A stretch of DNA of 37,805 nt from positions 78,318-116,122 of the forward strand of contig NZ_JAIBHJ010000015.1 in NCBI RefSeq assembly GCF_021278025.1, given 5' to 3'. Positions 1 through 7,754 of this stretch are shown here, one piece after another. Position 1 is the stretch's first letter. The number at the start of each line of letters is the position of its first letter. The position numbers and the translations under genes are program-made. The notes under the pieces are model-generated. The model saw only the letters and a list, made by a program, of their open reading frames with translations. It searched no databases and was not told where the DNA came from. Source of the DNA: Motilimonas sp. E26. GTDB taxonomy: Bacteria > Pseudomonadota > Gammaproteobacteria > Enterobacterales > CBDFNC01.

Positions 1-507
1 AACTGTCGGCTCAACTGTTGGTTGCACACCTGAACAAGGCACTTCCGTCCAGAACCAGTTTGAAGTAGATGGCGTTTCCCATGTCCCTGGGTTATTTTTC
101 GCTTCGTAACAAACGCCATTATGAATAACCACATCGCCATTATTAACTTTGGTTTTACCTGGTACCCATGGAATTTCATTACCTGGTACTGGTGTTGGCG
201 CGACAGTAGGAGCAGTGGTCGGTTCAATTGAAGGCGCTGGAGTTGGCTCAACTGAAGGAGTTGGAGTTGGAGTTGGCTCTACACCAGAACAAGCTTGTGG
301 CGTCCAAAACCAGCTTGAAGCCGCTGAAGGGGTTTCCCAAGTACCTGGATTATTTTTAGCTTGGTAACATTCGCCTTGGTAGATAACCAAGTCACCGTTA
401 GCAACTTTGGTTTTACCTGGTACCCATTCAATTTCACCGGCGGCATGGGCTTGGCCACCAATAGCTGCACTTAGCGCAAGCGCTAAGAGCGATATTTTCG
501 TTTTCAT
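1..507 (-). CDS. secreted multi-module chitin-binding-type protein, partial
   Basis: The first 169 codons of a gene whose 3' end lies beyond the left edge. The start ATG (505-507) follows an AAGGA ribosome site. Residues 1-22 are a signal peptide (MKTKISLLALALSAAIGG, cleavage after AHA). Two copies of a ~50-residue module follow, each beginning WVPGKTKV and containing NGD, a CY.AKNNPGTWETP core, WFWT and a closing Cys. They are joined by a linker of PTPTP, EPT and APT repeats, and a second such linker starts at the edge. The same module occurs in the GH19 chitinase of this window (about residues 548-597), so a role in chitin binding outside the cell is inferred. The module resembles CBM5/12 but has two conserved cysteines. 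No catalytic domain is visible; one may lie outside the window. Confidence 0.8.
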   Translation of the reverse strand, partial: MKTKISLLALALSAAIGGQAHAAGEIEWVPGKTKVANGDLVIYQGECYQAKNNPGTWETPSAASSWFWTPQACSGVEPTPTPTPSVEPTPAPSIEPTTAPTVAPTPVPGNEIPWVPGKTKVNNGDVVIHNGVCYEAKNNPGTWETPSTSNWFWTEVPCSGVQPTVEPTV

Positions 508-740
508 ATTTTCATCCTTGAGATAAACAACCATCCATTGATTGCCAGTATATCTTAGAGCAACTAGTTACCTACAGTGATGTATTTGTTTGTACAACAT
601 GAGCTATTTCAAGTTTTTTAGATATATTTTTTAGTTAAACGACAAAAACGATATAAAAAATGCAGTAATAGAGCGGCGATTGCGGATAAAAAGTAAACCG
701 AGCTACCTTATGAGTAGCTCAAAAAATTGTTAAGTTATTG
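508..740. other. intergenic leader of the secreted protein
   Basis: AT-rich non-coding stretch holding the 5' leader and presumably the promoter of the minus-strand secreted protein, plus the terminator hairpin of the RidA gene at 700-720. No further gene is seen. Confidence 0.5.
700..720 (-). terminator. hairpin downstream of the RidA gene
   Basis: A perfect 7-bp inverted repeat, GAGCTAC (700-706) and GTAGCTC (714-720), with a 7-nt loop. On the minus strand it lies just after the RidA stop and is followed by a T-rich stretch. It would end the three-gene minus-strand operon. Confidence 0.55.
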
Positions 741-1130
741 TTAATTCTTTGCTTTAAAGCAAGTTACATCCACCTCAACTTTAACGTCTACTACTAAATC
801 ACATACCATACAAATACGAGCTGGTGGATGCTCGCCAAAGACTTCTTTGAACACCTTATTAAATGATTGAAAATAGCGCGAGTCCGTTAATACAACTTTT
901 ACGTGCACGACGTCTTTGGTTTCATAACCCGCATTAGCCATAATATCCAAGCAGTTTTGAATCGCTAAACGTGACTGCTCAACAATACCGCCTTCAACAA
1001 CTTCCCCGTCTTTCATCGGCGTTTGGCCTGACACATATAAAAAACCACCGGCTTCAACCGCACTTGAAAACGGTAAATGCTGTCCACCAGTCCCCGTGCC
1101 ACCTTCTGCGCCATAACGTGTAATGCTCAT
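741..1130 (-). CDS. RidA (YjgF/YER057c/UK114) family enamine/imine deaminase
   Basis: A 129-residue protein, the usual RidA length. RidA proteins hydrolyse reactive imine and enamine intermediates released by PLP enzymes to the keto acid and ammonia. The key arginine is present (PPARICM, Arg105, the same number as in E. coli RidA), as is a conserved acidic residue in VKVEVDVTCF (Glu119) and the VSGQTP motif near the N-terminus. The start has a strong AGGAG site. It is 18 bp downstream of the D-aminoacylase gene and is the last gene of that operon. The context suggests that it clears 2-iminoacids made by the PLP deaminase encoded divergently at 3757-5019. Substrate preference cannot be read from the sequence. 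Confidence 0.88.
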   Translation of the reverse strand: MSITRYGAEGGTGTGGQHLPFSSAVEAGGFLYVSGQTPMKDGEVVEGGIVEQSRLAIQNCLDIMANAGYETKDVVHVKVVLTDSRYFQSFNKVFKEVFGEHPPARICMVCDLVVDVKVEVDVTCFKAKN

Positions 1131-1148
1131 CAGTTTTCTCCTTTTTAT

Positions 1149-2600
1149 TTAATCATTTCTGCCACGACGTAAAAAACGCCCTGCTCGAGTAGCGGGTAAC
1201 CGCCCATGTTTAAAACTTAATTTGCCATTCACCCATACTTGATCTATGCCCTTGGCACTTTGAATTGGATCGGTGAAAGTTGCAGTATCTATTACCGTAT
1301 CGGCGTTGAATAAAACCAGATCGGCATAATTACCGACCTTAATAACGCCACGCTTTGCTAAACCAAACTCTTGCGCACTTAGCCCCGTCATTTTGTAAAT
1401 AGCTTCAGGAAGCTCAAACAACGCTTGTTCACGACAATAACGACCTAATACCCGAGGAAATGCCCCCCATAAGCGAGGGTGAGGATGTGGATCATTAGGT
1501 AAGCCATCAGAGCCAATCATGGTGCGAGGGTAAGCTAACACACGTTTGACATCTTCAGGGTGCAAACCATGGTAAACCGCCCCAGCAGGTTGTAATTTAA
1601 TCGCCGTATCGCGTAGTGGCAGCTGCCACTCCAAGGCGATATCCGCCAACAATTTTCCGGCTTGCTCAGGCGCACCTTCAGACCAAGTAATGAATATGTC
1701 GAACTCATCGGTTACTTGCGCTAAATCTAAAGTAGAAGAGCTGGCGCTGTAAGGATAACAATCACATGCTACTTTTTGTTGCTGAGCTTGCTGCTCTAAG
1801 TAGGCCAACGTTTCTGTGGTTCGCCCCCAATTTGCAGCGCCAGCACATTTTAAGTGAGAAATAATCAATGGCACCTTACCATGCTCTGCGGTCTCAAACG
1901 CTTCTGACATTGCATCAATAATGCCATCAAACTCGGTTCGCATATGGGTCGTATAAATGCCGTTAAATTGCGCAAGCTCTGACACTAAGGCTTTCACTTC
2001 ATTCATTGGCGCTTGCTTAGCACTGGCATAAGCAAGCCCAGAGCTTAAACCTAATGCCCCCTCAGCCATGCTTTGTTTTAATTGCTGACACATCTGTTGT
2101 ATCTGCGATGTATTTGCGGCTTGAAATAAATCATCCATATGATTACTGCGCAGCGCAGTATGACCTATTAACGCCGCCACATTCACTCGCGGTGATGCCG
2201 CAGTCACTGCAGCGGCATATGTTGAAAAGCTAGGGTATTGAAAATCAGCGCGCTGACCTAATAAGTTCATCGGATCGGGCGGATCGCCCTTGAGTGTCAC
2301 AGGGCTAGCACTGATACCGCAATTGCCAACAATAACAGTACTGATTCCTTGGCTAATTTTAAACACCATATCAGGGGTGCGGATCACATTGGTATCATCG
2401 TGGGTGTGCACATCAATAAAGCCAGGCGCAAGCACTAAACCGCTGGCATCTACAGTTTCTCCGCCAATAAAGGATAACGACTGCCCAATGGCGATAATTT
2501 TATCACCTTTAATCGCAACATCTGCTTGCACCGAGGGACGCCCCGTACCATCAATTACATGGGCATGTTGGATCAAGGTATCGCAGTACTCTTTAATCAT
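1149..2600 (-). CDS. N-acyl-D-amino-acid deacylase (D-aminoacylase family)
   Basis: A 483-residue amidohydrolase-fold enzyme that removes the acyl group from N-acyl-D-amino acids, probably in the cytoplasm. Family metal ligands are visible in order: HTHDD near the N-terminus, the cysteine of VGNCG, a histidine in THMRTE, a histidine in ISHLK and the aspartate of MIGSDGLP. The C-terminal strand region (NYADLVLFNADTV) is typical of amidohydrolases. I chose the ATG at 2598-2600 because AAAAGG lies 7 nt upstream. A GTG at 2633 would add 11 residues and overlap the stop of the upstream regulator. It sits between the RpiR regulator and RidA in one operon. The product, a free D-amino acid, is a plausible substrate for the divergent deaminase. 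Whether it prefers D-Glu, D-Asp or neutral substrates is not decided. Confidence 0.88.
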   Translation of the reverse strand: MIKEYCDTLIQHAHVIDGTGRPSVQADVAIKGDKIIAIGQSLSFIGGETVDASGLVLAPGFIDVHTHDDTNVIRTPDMVFKISQGISTVIVGNCGISASPVTLKGDPPDPMNLLGQRADFQYPSFSTYAAAVTAASPRVNVAALIGHTALRSNHMDDLFQAANTSQIQQMCQQLKQSMAEGALGLSSGLAYASAKQAPMNEVKALVSELAQFNGIYTTHMRTEFDGIIDAMSEAFETAEHGKVPLIISHLKCAGAANWGRTTETLAYLEQQAQQQKVACDCYPYSASSSTLDLAQVTDEFDIFITWSEGAPEQAGKLLADIALEWQLPLRDTAIKLQPAGAVYHGLHPEDVKRVLAYPRTMIGSDGLPNDPHPHPRLWGAFPRVLGRYCREQALFELPEAIYKMTGLSAQEFGLAKRGVIKVGNYADLVLFNADTVIDTATFTDPIQSAKGIDQVWVNGKLSFKHGRLPATRAGRFLRRGRND

Positions 2601-2625
2601 TATTGCGCCTTTTTGTTCATCTTGA

Positions 2626-3492
2626 TCAATCACCTAGCGGTTGACGGTCAACGCCACCACGATGTTGCTGTAATACCTGCTTCATTTTTCTCAATTTGTC
2701 TCTCGACTTGCGCTTATGTTTGAGCGCCAATTCGGTCACTAATACATCCATGGCAGCCATCATGACAAAGCGAGACGCAGTGGGTTTAAAAATAAAGTCC
2801 GTTTCATGGCTTTGAATGGGCAGCAGCACGTCAATCGCTTCCGCTAATGGCGAGCCATCCTTAGTAATACCCACCACTTTTACTTGTAATCGTTTAGCGA
2901 TATTTGCCGCGGCCAATACATCAGGCGAAAAGCCCCCTATGGATAAACAGACCGCAACATCATTACTGTCCATGGTTGCACTGGCCATTCGCATCAACAT
3001 AGGGTCACTATAAGCGGTGGCTGCATAACCCAAACGAAACAAACGATACTGCAGCTCTTGTGCAAGCATTGTTGACCCTCCGCCAACGCCAAAGATCAAA
3101 ATTTGCCTCGCCCCGCTGAGTAACGTTGTGGCGCTATCAATAAGCGCTTGATTGATTAGTTGGCTGTTAAGATCTAGCGCTGCTTTAATGCCATCGTAAA
3201 CCCCAGAAATGCCTGTAGGCTCAACATTCACATCGGAAATAAAGCGCTGACCTAGAGCCAATGACTGAGCAATTTTTAGCTTCAAATCACGCACATTTCG
3301 ACAACCTACCGCCTTAGCAAAGCGAGTAATACTGGCTTCACTCACTTGCGCCCCCTTAGCTAACTCACTAATACTGGCATTAGCCGCAAAGGTTAAATCT
3401 GCCAAAATAAAATGCCCAACTTTTTTTTCGGCATCACGTAGCTGGCCAAAGTGCTCGCCGATGATGGTCACAATATCGATTTCATAATTCAC
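2626..3492 (-). CDS. MurR/RpiR family transcriptional regulator
   Basis: 288 residues: an N-terminal RpiR helix-turn-helix domain (about 1-80, with ISELAKGAQVSEASITRFAK) followed by a SIS sugar-isomerase-type sensing domain (about 125-265, with ILIFGVGGGSTMLAQEL). RpiR proteins usually sense phosphosugars or amino-sugar derivatives and repress or activate adjacent catabolic genes. It is first in the minus-strand operon and divergent from the PLP deaminase, so it probably controls both directions and itself. Its stop overlaps the possible GTG start of the deacylase. The effector is unknown; an acylated amino sugar or a D-amino acid derivative would fit the context. Confidence 0.88.
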   Translation of the reverse strand: MNYEIDIVTIIGEHFGQLRDAEKKVGHFILADLTFAANASISELAKGAQVSEASITRFAKAVGCRNVRDLKLKIAQSLALGQRFISDVNVEPTGISGVYDGIKAALDLNSQLINQALIDSATTLLSGARQILIFGVGGGSTMLAQELQYRLFRLGYAATAYSDPMLMRMASATMDSNDVAVCLSIGGFSPDVLAAANIAKRLQVKVVGITKDGSPLAEAIDVLLPIQSHETDFIFKPTASRFVMMAAMDVLVTELALKHKRKSRDKLRKMKQVLQQHRGGVDRQPLGD

Positions 3493-3618
3493 ATGCTTTA
3501 CCTAAATCAGCTCGGGTTTTGATTCAATCACTGCTCTTATGAGGTTGCTTTAGGCTTGGAAATCTCAATCACAACAACCATCATCAGAATCAGTACAATG
3601 ACACAAATATACCTTTTT

Positions 3619-3635
3619 GTTTGAAACTATCAAAC
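3619..3635. promoter_or_regulatory. candidate operator in the divergent RpiR/deaminase promoter
   Basis: A palindrome GTTTGA-aacta-TCAAAC lies near the centre of the 264-bp divergent intergenic region (3493-3756). A wider inverted pair, TACAATGA (3594-3601) and TCATTGTA (3653-3660), brackets it. Assignment to the RpiR protein is inference from position only. The rest of this gap shows no gene. Confidence 0.35.
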
Positions 3636-3756
3636 TTTATCAACGCTAAGTATCATTGTAATTTTAAGGTCACTCCCCTAGAAATAGGTTTTTTATTGGT
3701 GCATCATACTACAAAGTAAGTATTCCCTCTTTTACACCAACCTGTTTGAGGCTTTT

Positions 3757-5019
3757 ATGTTTGTTACTAAGTATCAAGAATCTTCCCTTACAAAAGGCCT
3801 CGGCGAACTAAACCAGCCAAACTGGTGCCTGCTTGAAGAAGAGGTAAGTTTACCCGTTGCTGTGCTATATCAAAGCCGTATCGAAAACAACCTGAATTGG
3901 ATGCAAAAATTTGCTAATGCTTATGGTGTAAAGCTAGCTCCCCATGGAAAAACAACCATGACACCAGCCTTATTTCGCCAACAACAAGCCGCCGGCGCAT
4001 GGGGAATTACCTTAGCAACTGCGCCACAAGTTGTCGCTGCTGCGGCCCATGGCTGCAAGCGCATCATTATGGCTAATCAATTGGTGGGTAAACAAAATAT
4101 GCATTTGATTGCGTCGGTACTCAATGATCCCGACGCTGAGTTCTATTGCCTAGTCGACTCTATCGCACAAGTACAACAGTTAGCAGCATTCTTTGCTGAA
4201 ACAGGCCTAACACTTAATGTGTTAATTGAAATAGGCGTCAACGGCGGACGTTGTGGTTGTCGAACCCCTGAGCAAGTCGACGCAGTTGTCCATGAAATAT
4301 CCCTTCACTCCTTTATCGCCTTGGCGGGCATTGAAGTTTACGAAGGCGTGATCCATGGTGACAATGCGCAAGCCCAAATACACGACTTTTTAACTGGCGT
4401 TATAACCATTTGTAATAATTTGATTACTCAAAACGCCTTTGACACTAGGCAAGTCATTCTCACTGGCGCAGGCAGCGCTTGGTACGATGTCGTTGCAGCG
4501 ACATTTGCCGAAGCAACACTGCACCCGAGTATTATTCCGGTGATCCGCCCTGGCTGTTATCTCATTCACGACACCGGTATTTACCTTGAGGCACAAAATG
4601 AAGTGATGGCTCGAAACACTGTGGCTTGTGATTTGGGTGGCGATTTACAATCAGCATTGGAAGTATGGGCATATGTGCAGTCTATTCCCGAGCCAGGCCA
4701 CGTCATCATAGGAATGGGAAAACGTGATGTTGCTTTTGATGCAGGTTTGCCCATTCCAGCATTACATTATCGGCCGGCACAACCAACAACTGAATCACAT
4801 CAGAAAAACCTGCCTACTGCAGCACCTAACGATTGGCAAGTCACCGCGGTAATGGATCAGCACGCGTTTTTATCTTGCCCCATTGACAGTGACATTGCCG
4901 TAGGCGACATGATTGCTTTTTCAAGCTCACACCCCTGTTTAACTTTTGATAAATGGAAACACATCGCAGTTATAAATGATGAGTACCACGTCACCCAGGT
5001 ACTCAACACTTATTTCTAA
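3757..5019 (+). CDS. PLP-dependent amino acid deaminase (D-serine dehydratase-like / D-threonine aldolase fold)
   Basis: 420 residues. The N-terminal alanine-racemase-type TIM barrel carries the probable PLP lysine, Lys65, in LAPHGKTTMTP. The C-terminal D-serine-dehydratase-like domain ends with SSSHPCLTFDKW, whose His-Pro-Cys matches the zinc site of the DSD1 family. Such enzymes deaminate or cleave D-hydroxy amino acids such as D-serine and D-threonine. The ATG at 3757 follows a GAGG site. The gene is divergent from the RpiR-deacylase-RidA operon. A pathway of deacylation, then PLP-dependent deamination, then RidA-assisted imine hydrolysis is inferred from the neighbours. The exact substrate is open. 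Confidence 0.85.
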   Translation: MFVTKYQESSLTKGLGELNQPNWCLLEEEVSLPVAVLYQSRIENNLNWMQKFANAYGVKLAPHGKTTMTPALFRQQQAAGAWGITLATAPQVVAAAAHGCKRIIMANQLVGKQNMHLIASVLNDPDAEFYCLVDSIAQVQQLAAFFAETGLTLNVLIEIGVNGGRCGCRTPEQVDAVVHEISLHSFIALAGIEVYEGVIHGDNAQAQIHDFLTGVITICNNLITQNAFDTRQVILTGAGSAWYDVVAATFAEATLHPSIIPVIRPGCYLIHDTGIYLEAQNEVMARNTVACDLGGDLQSALEVWAYVQSIPEPGHVIIGMGKRDVAFDAGLPIPALHYRPAQPTTESHQKNLPTAAPNDWQVTAVMDQHAFLSCPIDSDIAVGDMIAFSSSHPCLTFDKWKHIAVINDEYHVTQVLNTYF

Positions 5020-5022
5020 ACT

Positions 5023-5061
5023 AAGCCCCACATAGCTTTATACAGTAACCTAAAGGGGCTT
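5023..5061 (+). terminator. distal hairpin after the deaminase gene
   Basis: AAGCCCC (5023-5029) pairs with GGGGCTT (5055-5061) across a 25-nt loop, directly after the deaminase stop. It has no T run, so it is the weaker of two hairpins here. Confidence 0.35.
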
Positions 5062-5088
5062 AATGCGTGCTGGCTTTGCCTTGCAAAG

Positions 5089-5111
5089 TTTGCCAAGGAC
5101 GGCAAATTTTT
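5089..5111 (+). terminator. rho-independent terminator of the deaminase gene
   Basis: TTTGCC (5089-5094), loop aaggac, GGCAAA (5101-5106), then TTTTT. It stands between convergent genes, just before the end of the minus-strand dienelactone hydrolase. Confidence 0.65.
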
Positions 5112-5123
5112 CATGTTGAAGAT

Positions 5124-5855
5124 TTATAGCTGTTTATCTAAAAATTGCAGCATAGCAGCCCATGATTTTTCATCGGCTTGCTGGTGATAACGATCACTGC
5201 CAAATACGGTAAAAGCATGAGGCGCGCCAGAGTAAACTTGAATTTCATAATCCACTTTGGCCTGTTCAAGCTCTACTGATAATTGTGCCACATCAGTCAT
5301 CGGAACCGATGAGTCAGCACCGCCGTGTGCAATAAAAATAGGCGCGCTGGCAGCCCTATAACTTTGCCCTTGTGGCGTGGCTAAACCACCGTGAAAACTT
5401 GCATATCCCTTCACTTCAACGCCTTGACCAGAGCGTGCTAACTCTAGCACCGCGGCCCCACCAAAACAGTAGCCCATCACCACCATGGATTTGTTTTTAC
5501 TCAGCTGTTTAGCTTGAACTACACCCGCTAAAATCAGCTGGCGCATAGTTTCTCTGTCTTGATATAGCTTGGCCGTTTCTGATTTTTTCATTTGCATTTC
5601 AACGGGGCGATTACCTTTGCCATAAAGGTCGACAGCGAACGTATCGTAGCCTAATTTAGACAGCATTTGACTGCGCTTTACTTCATAATCCGTTAACCCA
5701 TCCCAATCGTGGATCAGGATCACTAACCCTTTATTGACTCCTTGAGCAGCCTCAAAAAAACCTTCATAAGTCTTATCGGCCACTTTATATTCAATGGTTT
5801 GCGCATTACTCGTGTAACTGAACAGTAACGCGGTCAAAAATAGAGCAAATTTCAT
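5124..5855 (-). CDS. secreted dienelactone hydrolase family protein
   Basis: 243 residues from the ATG at 5853-5855, chosen because AAAGGA lies just upstream and the protein then begins with a clean signal peptide (MKFALFLTALLFSYTSNA). A start at 5888 would put 11 residues before the signal. It has an alpha/beta-hydrolase fold with the dienelactone hydrolase nucleophile elbow GYCFGG (cysteine, not serine), an aspartate in HGGADSSVP and a histidine in GAPHAF, giving a Cys-Asp-His triad. The DWDGL motif after strand 3 is typical of the family. It is probably periplasmic. The substrate is unknown; many secreted members act on simple esters or lactones. It stands alone between a terminator and a 150-bp gap. 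Confidence 0.82.
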   Translation of the reverse strand: MKFALFLTALLFSYTSNAQTIEYKVADKTYEGFFEAAQGVNKGLVILIHDWDGLTDYEVKRSQMLSKLGYDTFAVDLYGKGNRPVEMQMKKSETAKLYQDRETMRQLILAGVVQAKQLSKNKSMVVMGYCFGGAAVLELARSGQGVEVKGYASFHGGLATPQGQSYRAASAPIFIAHGGADSSVPMTDVAQLSVELEQAKVDYEIQVYSGAPHAFTVFGSDRYHQQADEKSWAAMLQFLDKQL

Positions 5856-6004
5856 ATCAACTATCCTTTTTTGCGGTCGACCGACCATGAGCTATCAATG
5901 TACCTAAGCGAGTTAACAGTGCAAAATTCAGCACAAACACATTTAAGTTGTTTGGGTGTAGATCGTAACGAATGAGCAAATAAAAGTGATCACCATTAAT
6001 TAGC

Positions 6005-6842
6005 TTAATTCTCAGCAAGCTGCGCTTTTTGTTGTCGGATCCATTCCGCTAAGTATTTTTCAAACAACGGCTCAAAGGTTTTAAACTCCGTTAATTGTGC
6101 AACACGTTTATTTAGGTAAGCTCTTAATTCTGGGGTATTACAGCCTGATTTTTTTGACACCGTAAAATACAAACCTTCAACTGAAATAGGTGTTTTGAGG
6201 TGGACAACATGACTTTTAAGTCCACTTGATTCAAGTATGGTCAATCCTTGGTAAAGTTCGTACAAAGCATAATCAAAACGTCCAGCAATCAACATGGTGA
6301 ATGAACGCTCAGCTGAAGCACTGTTGCGAATTTCTAGGTTCTGTTTGGCATATTGATCAAACGCTTGACCAAAGCTGTTGTTAATTAACGTTCCACCACG
6401 CTTACCTTTCAGATCTTGCCATTCTTGATATTTAAACTCTTTACCTTTCGCCACCCAAACCACACTGGGCACGTCAGTAAATTGTGGCTTGATGTAATCC
6501 ATATACTGCTCGCGCTGGTGCGTAATAAAAGCCCCTAATTTCCCCACGGCGAGCATCTTGCTGTGCCCTTGCCCATCCACCTCGGTCTCTAGCATCAACA
6601 GCAATTCCCGTCCCCATTAACGCCAACTCTAATAGCTCAACCGCCACCCCAGTTAACTTGCCTGGATTATCAAAGTCACGCCATAATATCGGCGGGTATT
6701 CCGCATTTCCCGTTACTAGCAGGCTGCGGCATATGCTTAAACTGTTGCCTTGTTGTGTTTGCGCATTAACCTCCATACTCACTAATAAAGTGAATGAAAG
6801 CGCAGTCAACCAAACTCCGAACCGACGTAATATAGTAATCAT
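6005..6842 (-). pseudogene. periplasmic solute-binding protein (PBPb family), frameshifted
   Basis: Two overlapping frames together encode one bacterial extracellular solute-binding protein 3 type product. The N-terminal frame (start 6842) has a signal peptide ending in VNAQ and runs to WARAQQDARRGEI. The C-terminal frame resumes at GAFITHQREQYMDYIKP and continues to the stop at 6005. Relatives have a few residues between the equivalents of GEI and GAFIT. Here they are missing and the frame changes, so the lesion (about 6530-6546) looks like a small deletion rather than one skipped base. The whole is ~278 codons, close to normal. Such stand-alone Shewanella-type proteins often lack transporter genes nearby, as here. 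It is probably inactive unless the lesion is a sequencing error. Confidence 0.75.
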
Positions 6843-7149
6843 ATAACTCCACCACTAATTAACAGAAAACATAATAAGGCTAGTCATTAATGGGCTAATC
6901 TTCAGCTTTGAAGATACTTTTTAGGTTTTGTAATACACATATATTGATGGACATCACACCCTTTTATCAGAGTAGAGTGAACATCTTTAAAACAGCATGT
7001 GATTAAAAGACACTCACACGCTCGTACTAGCGCTTCATATTGATATTAGTCGATGAATGGTCTTTATGAAGATTTGCCATAAATAGTTATCACCCTGTTC
7101 CTCAAATGTTTACAATTCACATAATCTATCAACACAATAAGGACCCCAC
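6843..7149. other. intergenic region, divergent promoters
   Basis: 307 bp between the broken solute-binding gene and the FKBP gene. It is AT-rich and must hold promoters in both directions. I find no convincing gene or strong hairpin. An AAGGA ribosome site for the FKBP start sits at about 7138. Confidence 0.4.
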
Positions 7150-7632
7150 GTGTTTAAGTTTATTATTGCAATTGCGCTCATTGGCTTCATTGCGTTTTAT
7201 GTCACACGAAGTGCCAATGACAAGCGTGCTGCCGCTGATAACATCGCAGCAGGAGAGGTATTCTTGCAAAAGAACCGTCTTGAAGAAGGTGTCGTCGTAA
7301 CCGACTCAGGCCTACAGTATTTAAGGCTCAAAGAGGGCGTTAGCGGCGAGCATCCTAGTGCTAAAGACAAAGTAAAAGTGCACTACCATGGCACGTTAAT
7401 TAACGGCTCAGTCTTTGATAGTTCTGTAGACAGAGGAAAGCCCATCACTTTCGCTTTAAACCAAGTTATTCCTGGGTGGACCGAGGGCTTACAGCTAATG
7501 ACGGTTGGCGAGAAAGCACGTTTATTTATTCCTAGTAATTTAGGTTACAAAACGCGAAGTGTCGGCAGTATTCCAGCGGGTTCAACCCTGATATTTGATG
7601 TTGAGCTTATTGCCATCAACCCACCGCAATAG
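7150..7632 (+). CDS. membrane-anchored FKBP-type peptidyl-prolyl isomerase
   Basis: 160 residues starting at a GTG with AAGGA 6 nt upstream. Residues 3-19 are a hydrophobic anchor or uncleaved signal ([15 protein letters not shown]). A short linker leads to a FKBP domain (about 55-158) with the family signatures [39 protein letters not shown] and a terminal LIFDVELI. This catalyses cis-trans isomerisation of proline peptide bonds, probably facing the periplasm, as with FkpA/FklB-like proteins, but without their N-terminal dimerisation domain. It is followed by its own terminator and appears monocistronic. Confidence 0.88.
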   Translation: MFKFIIAIALIGFIAFYVTRSANDKRAAADNIAAGEVFLQKNRLEEGVVVTDSGLQYLRLKEGVSGEHPSAKDKVKVHYHGTLINGSVFDSSVDRGKPITFALNQVIPGWTEGLQLMTVGEKARLFIPSNLGYKTRSVGSIPAGSTLIFDVELIAINPPQ

Positions 7633-7646
7633 CCAAAAAATCGCTG

Positions 7647-7673
7647 AGGCTGCCCAAACATATTGGGCAGCCT
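7647..7673 (+). terminator. terminator after the FKBP gene
   Basis: An 11-bp perfect stem, AGGCTGCCCAA (7647-7657) and TTGGGCAGCCT (7663-7673), with a 5-nt loop, 14 bp after the FKBP stop and followed by a moderately T-rich tail. Confidence 0.75.
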
Positions 7674-7754
7674 TAGTCTTTGTAAAAAACAACACTTTAA
7701 TTTATACCTACCTACTCTATACTCGCATTTTATACCTTTGGCACGGAGCCCATT

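Noticed and set aside
149-367. Plus-strand open frame rich in Gly, Val and Thr
   Set aside because: It is the antisense shadow of the PT-rich linker and binding modules of the minus-strand secreted protein.
279-470. Minus-strand open frame of 63 codons
   Set aside because: Wrong frame within the signal-peptide gene at 1-507; the true frame starts at 507 and has a signal peptide and module repeats.
2601-2633. GTG start for the deacylase at 2633
   Set aside because: The ATG at 2600 has a well-placed AAAAGG site and gives the normal family N-terminus.
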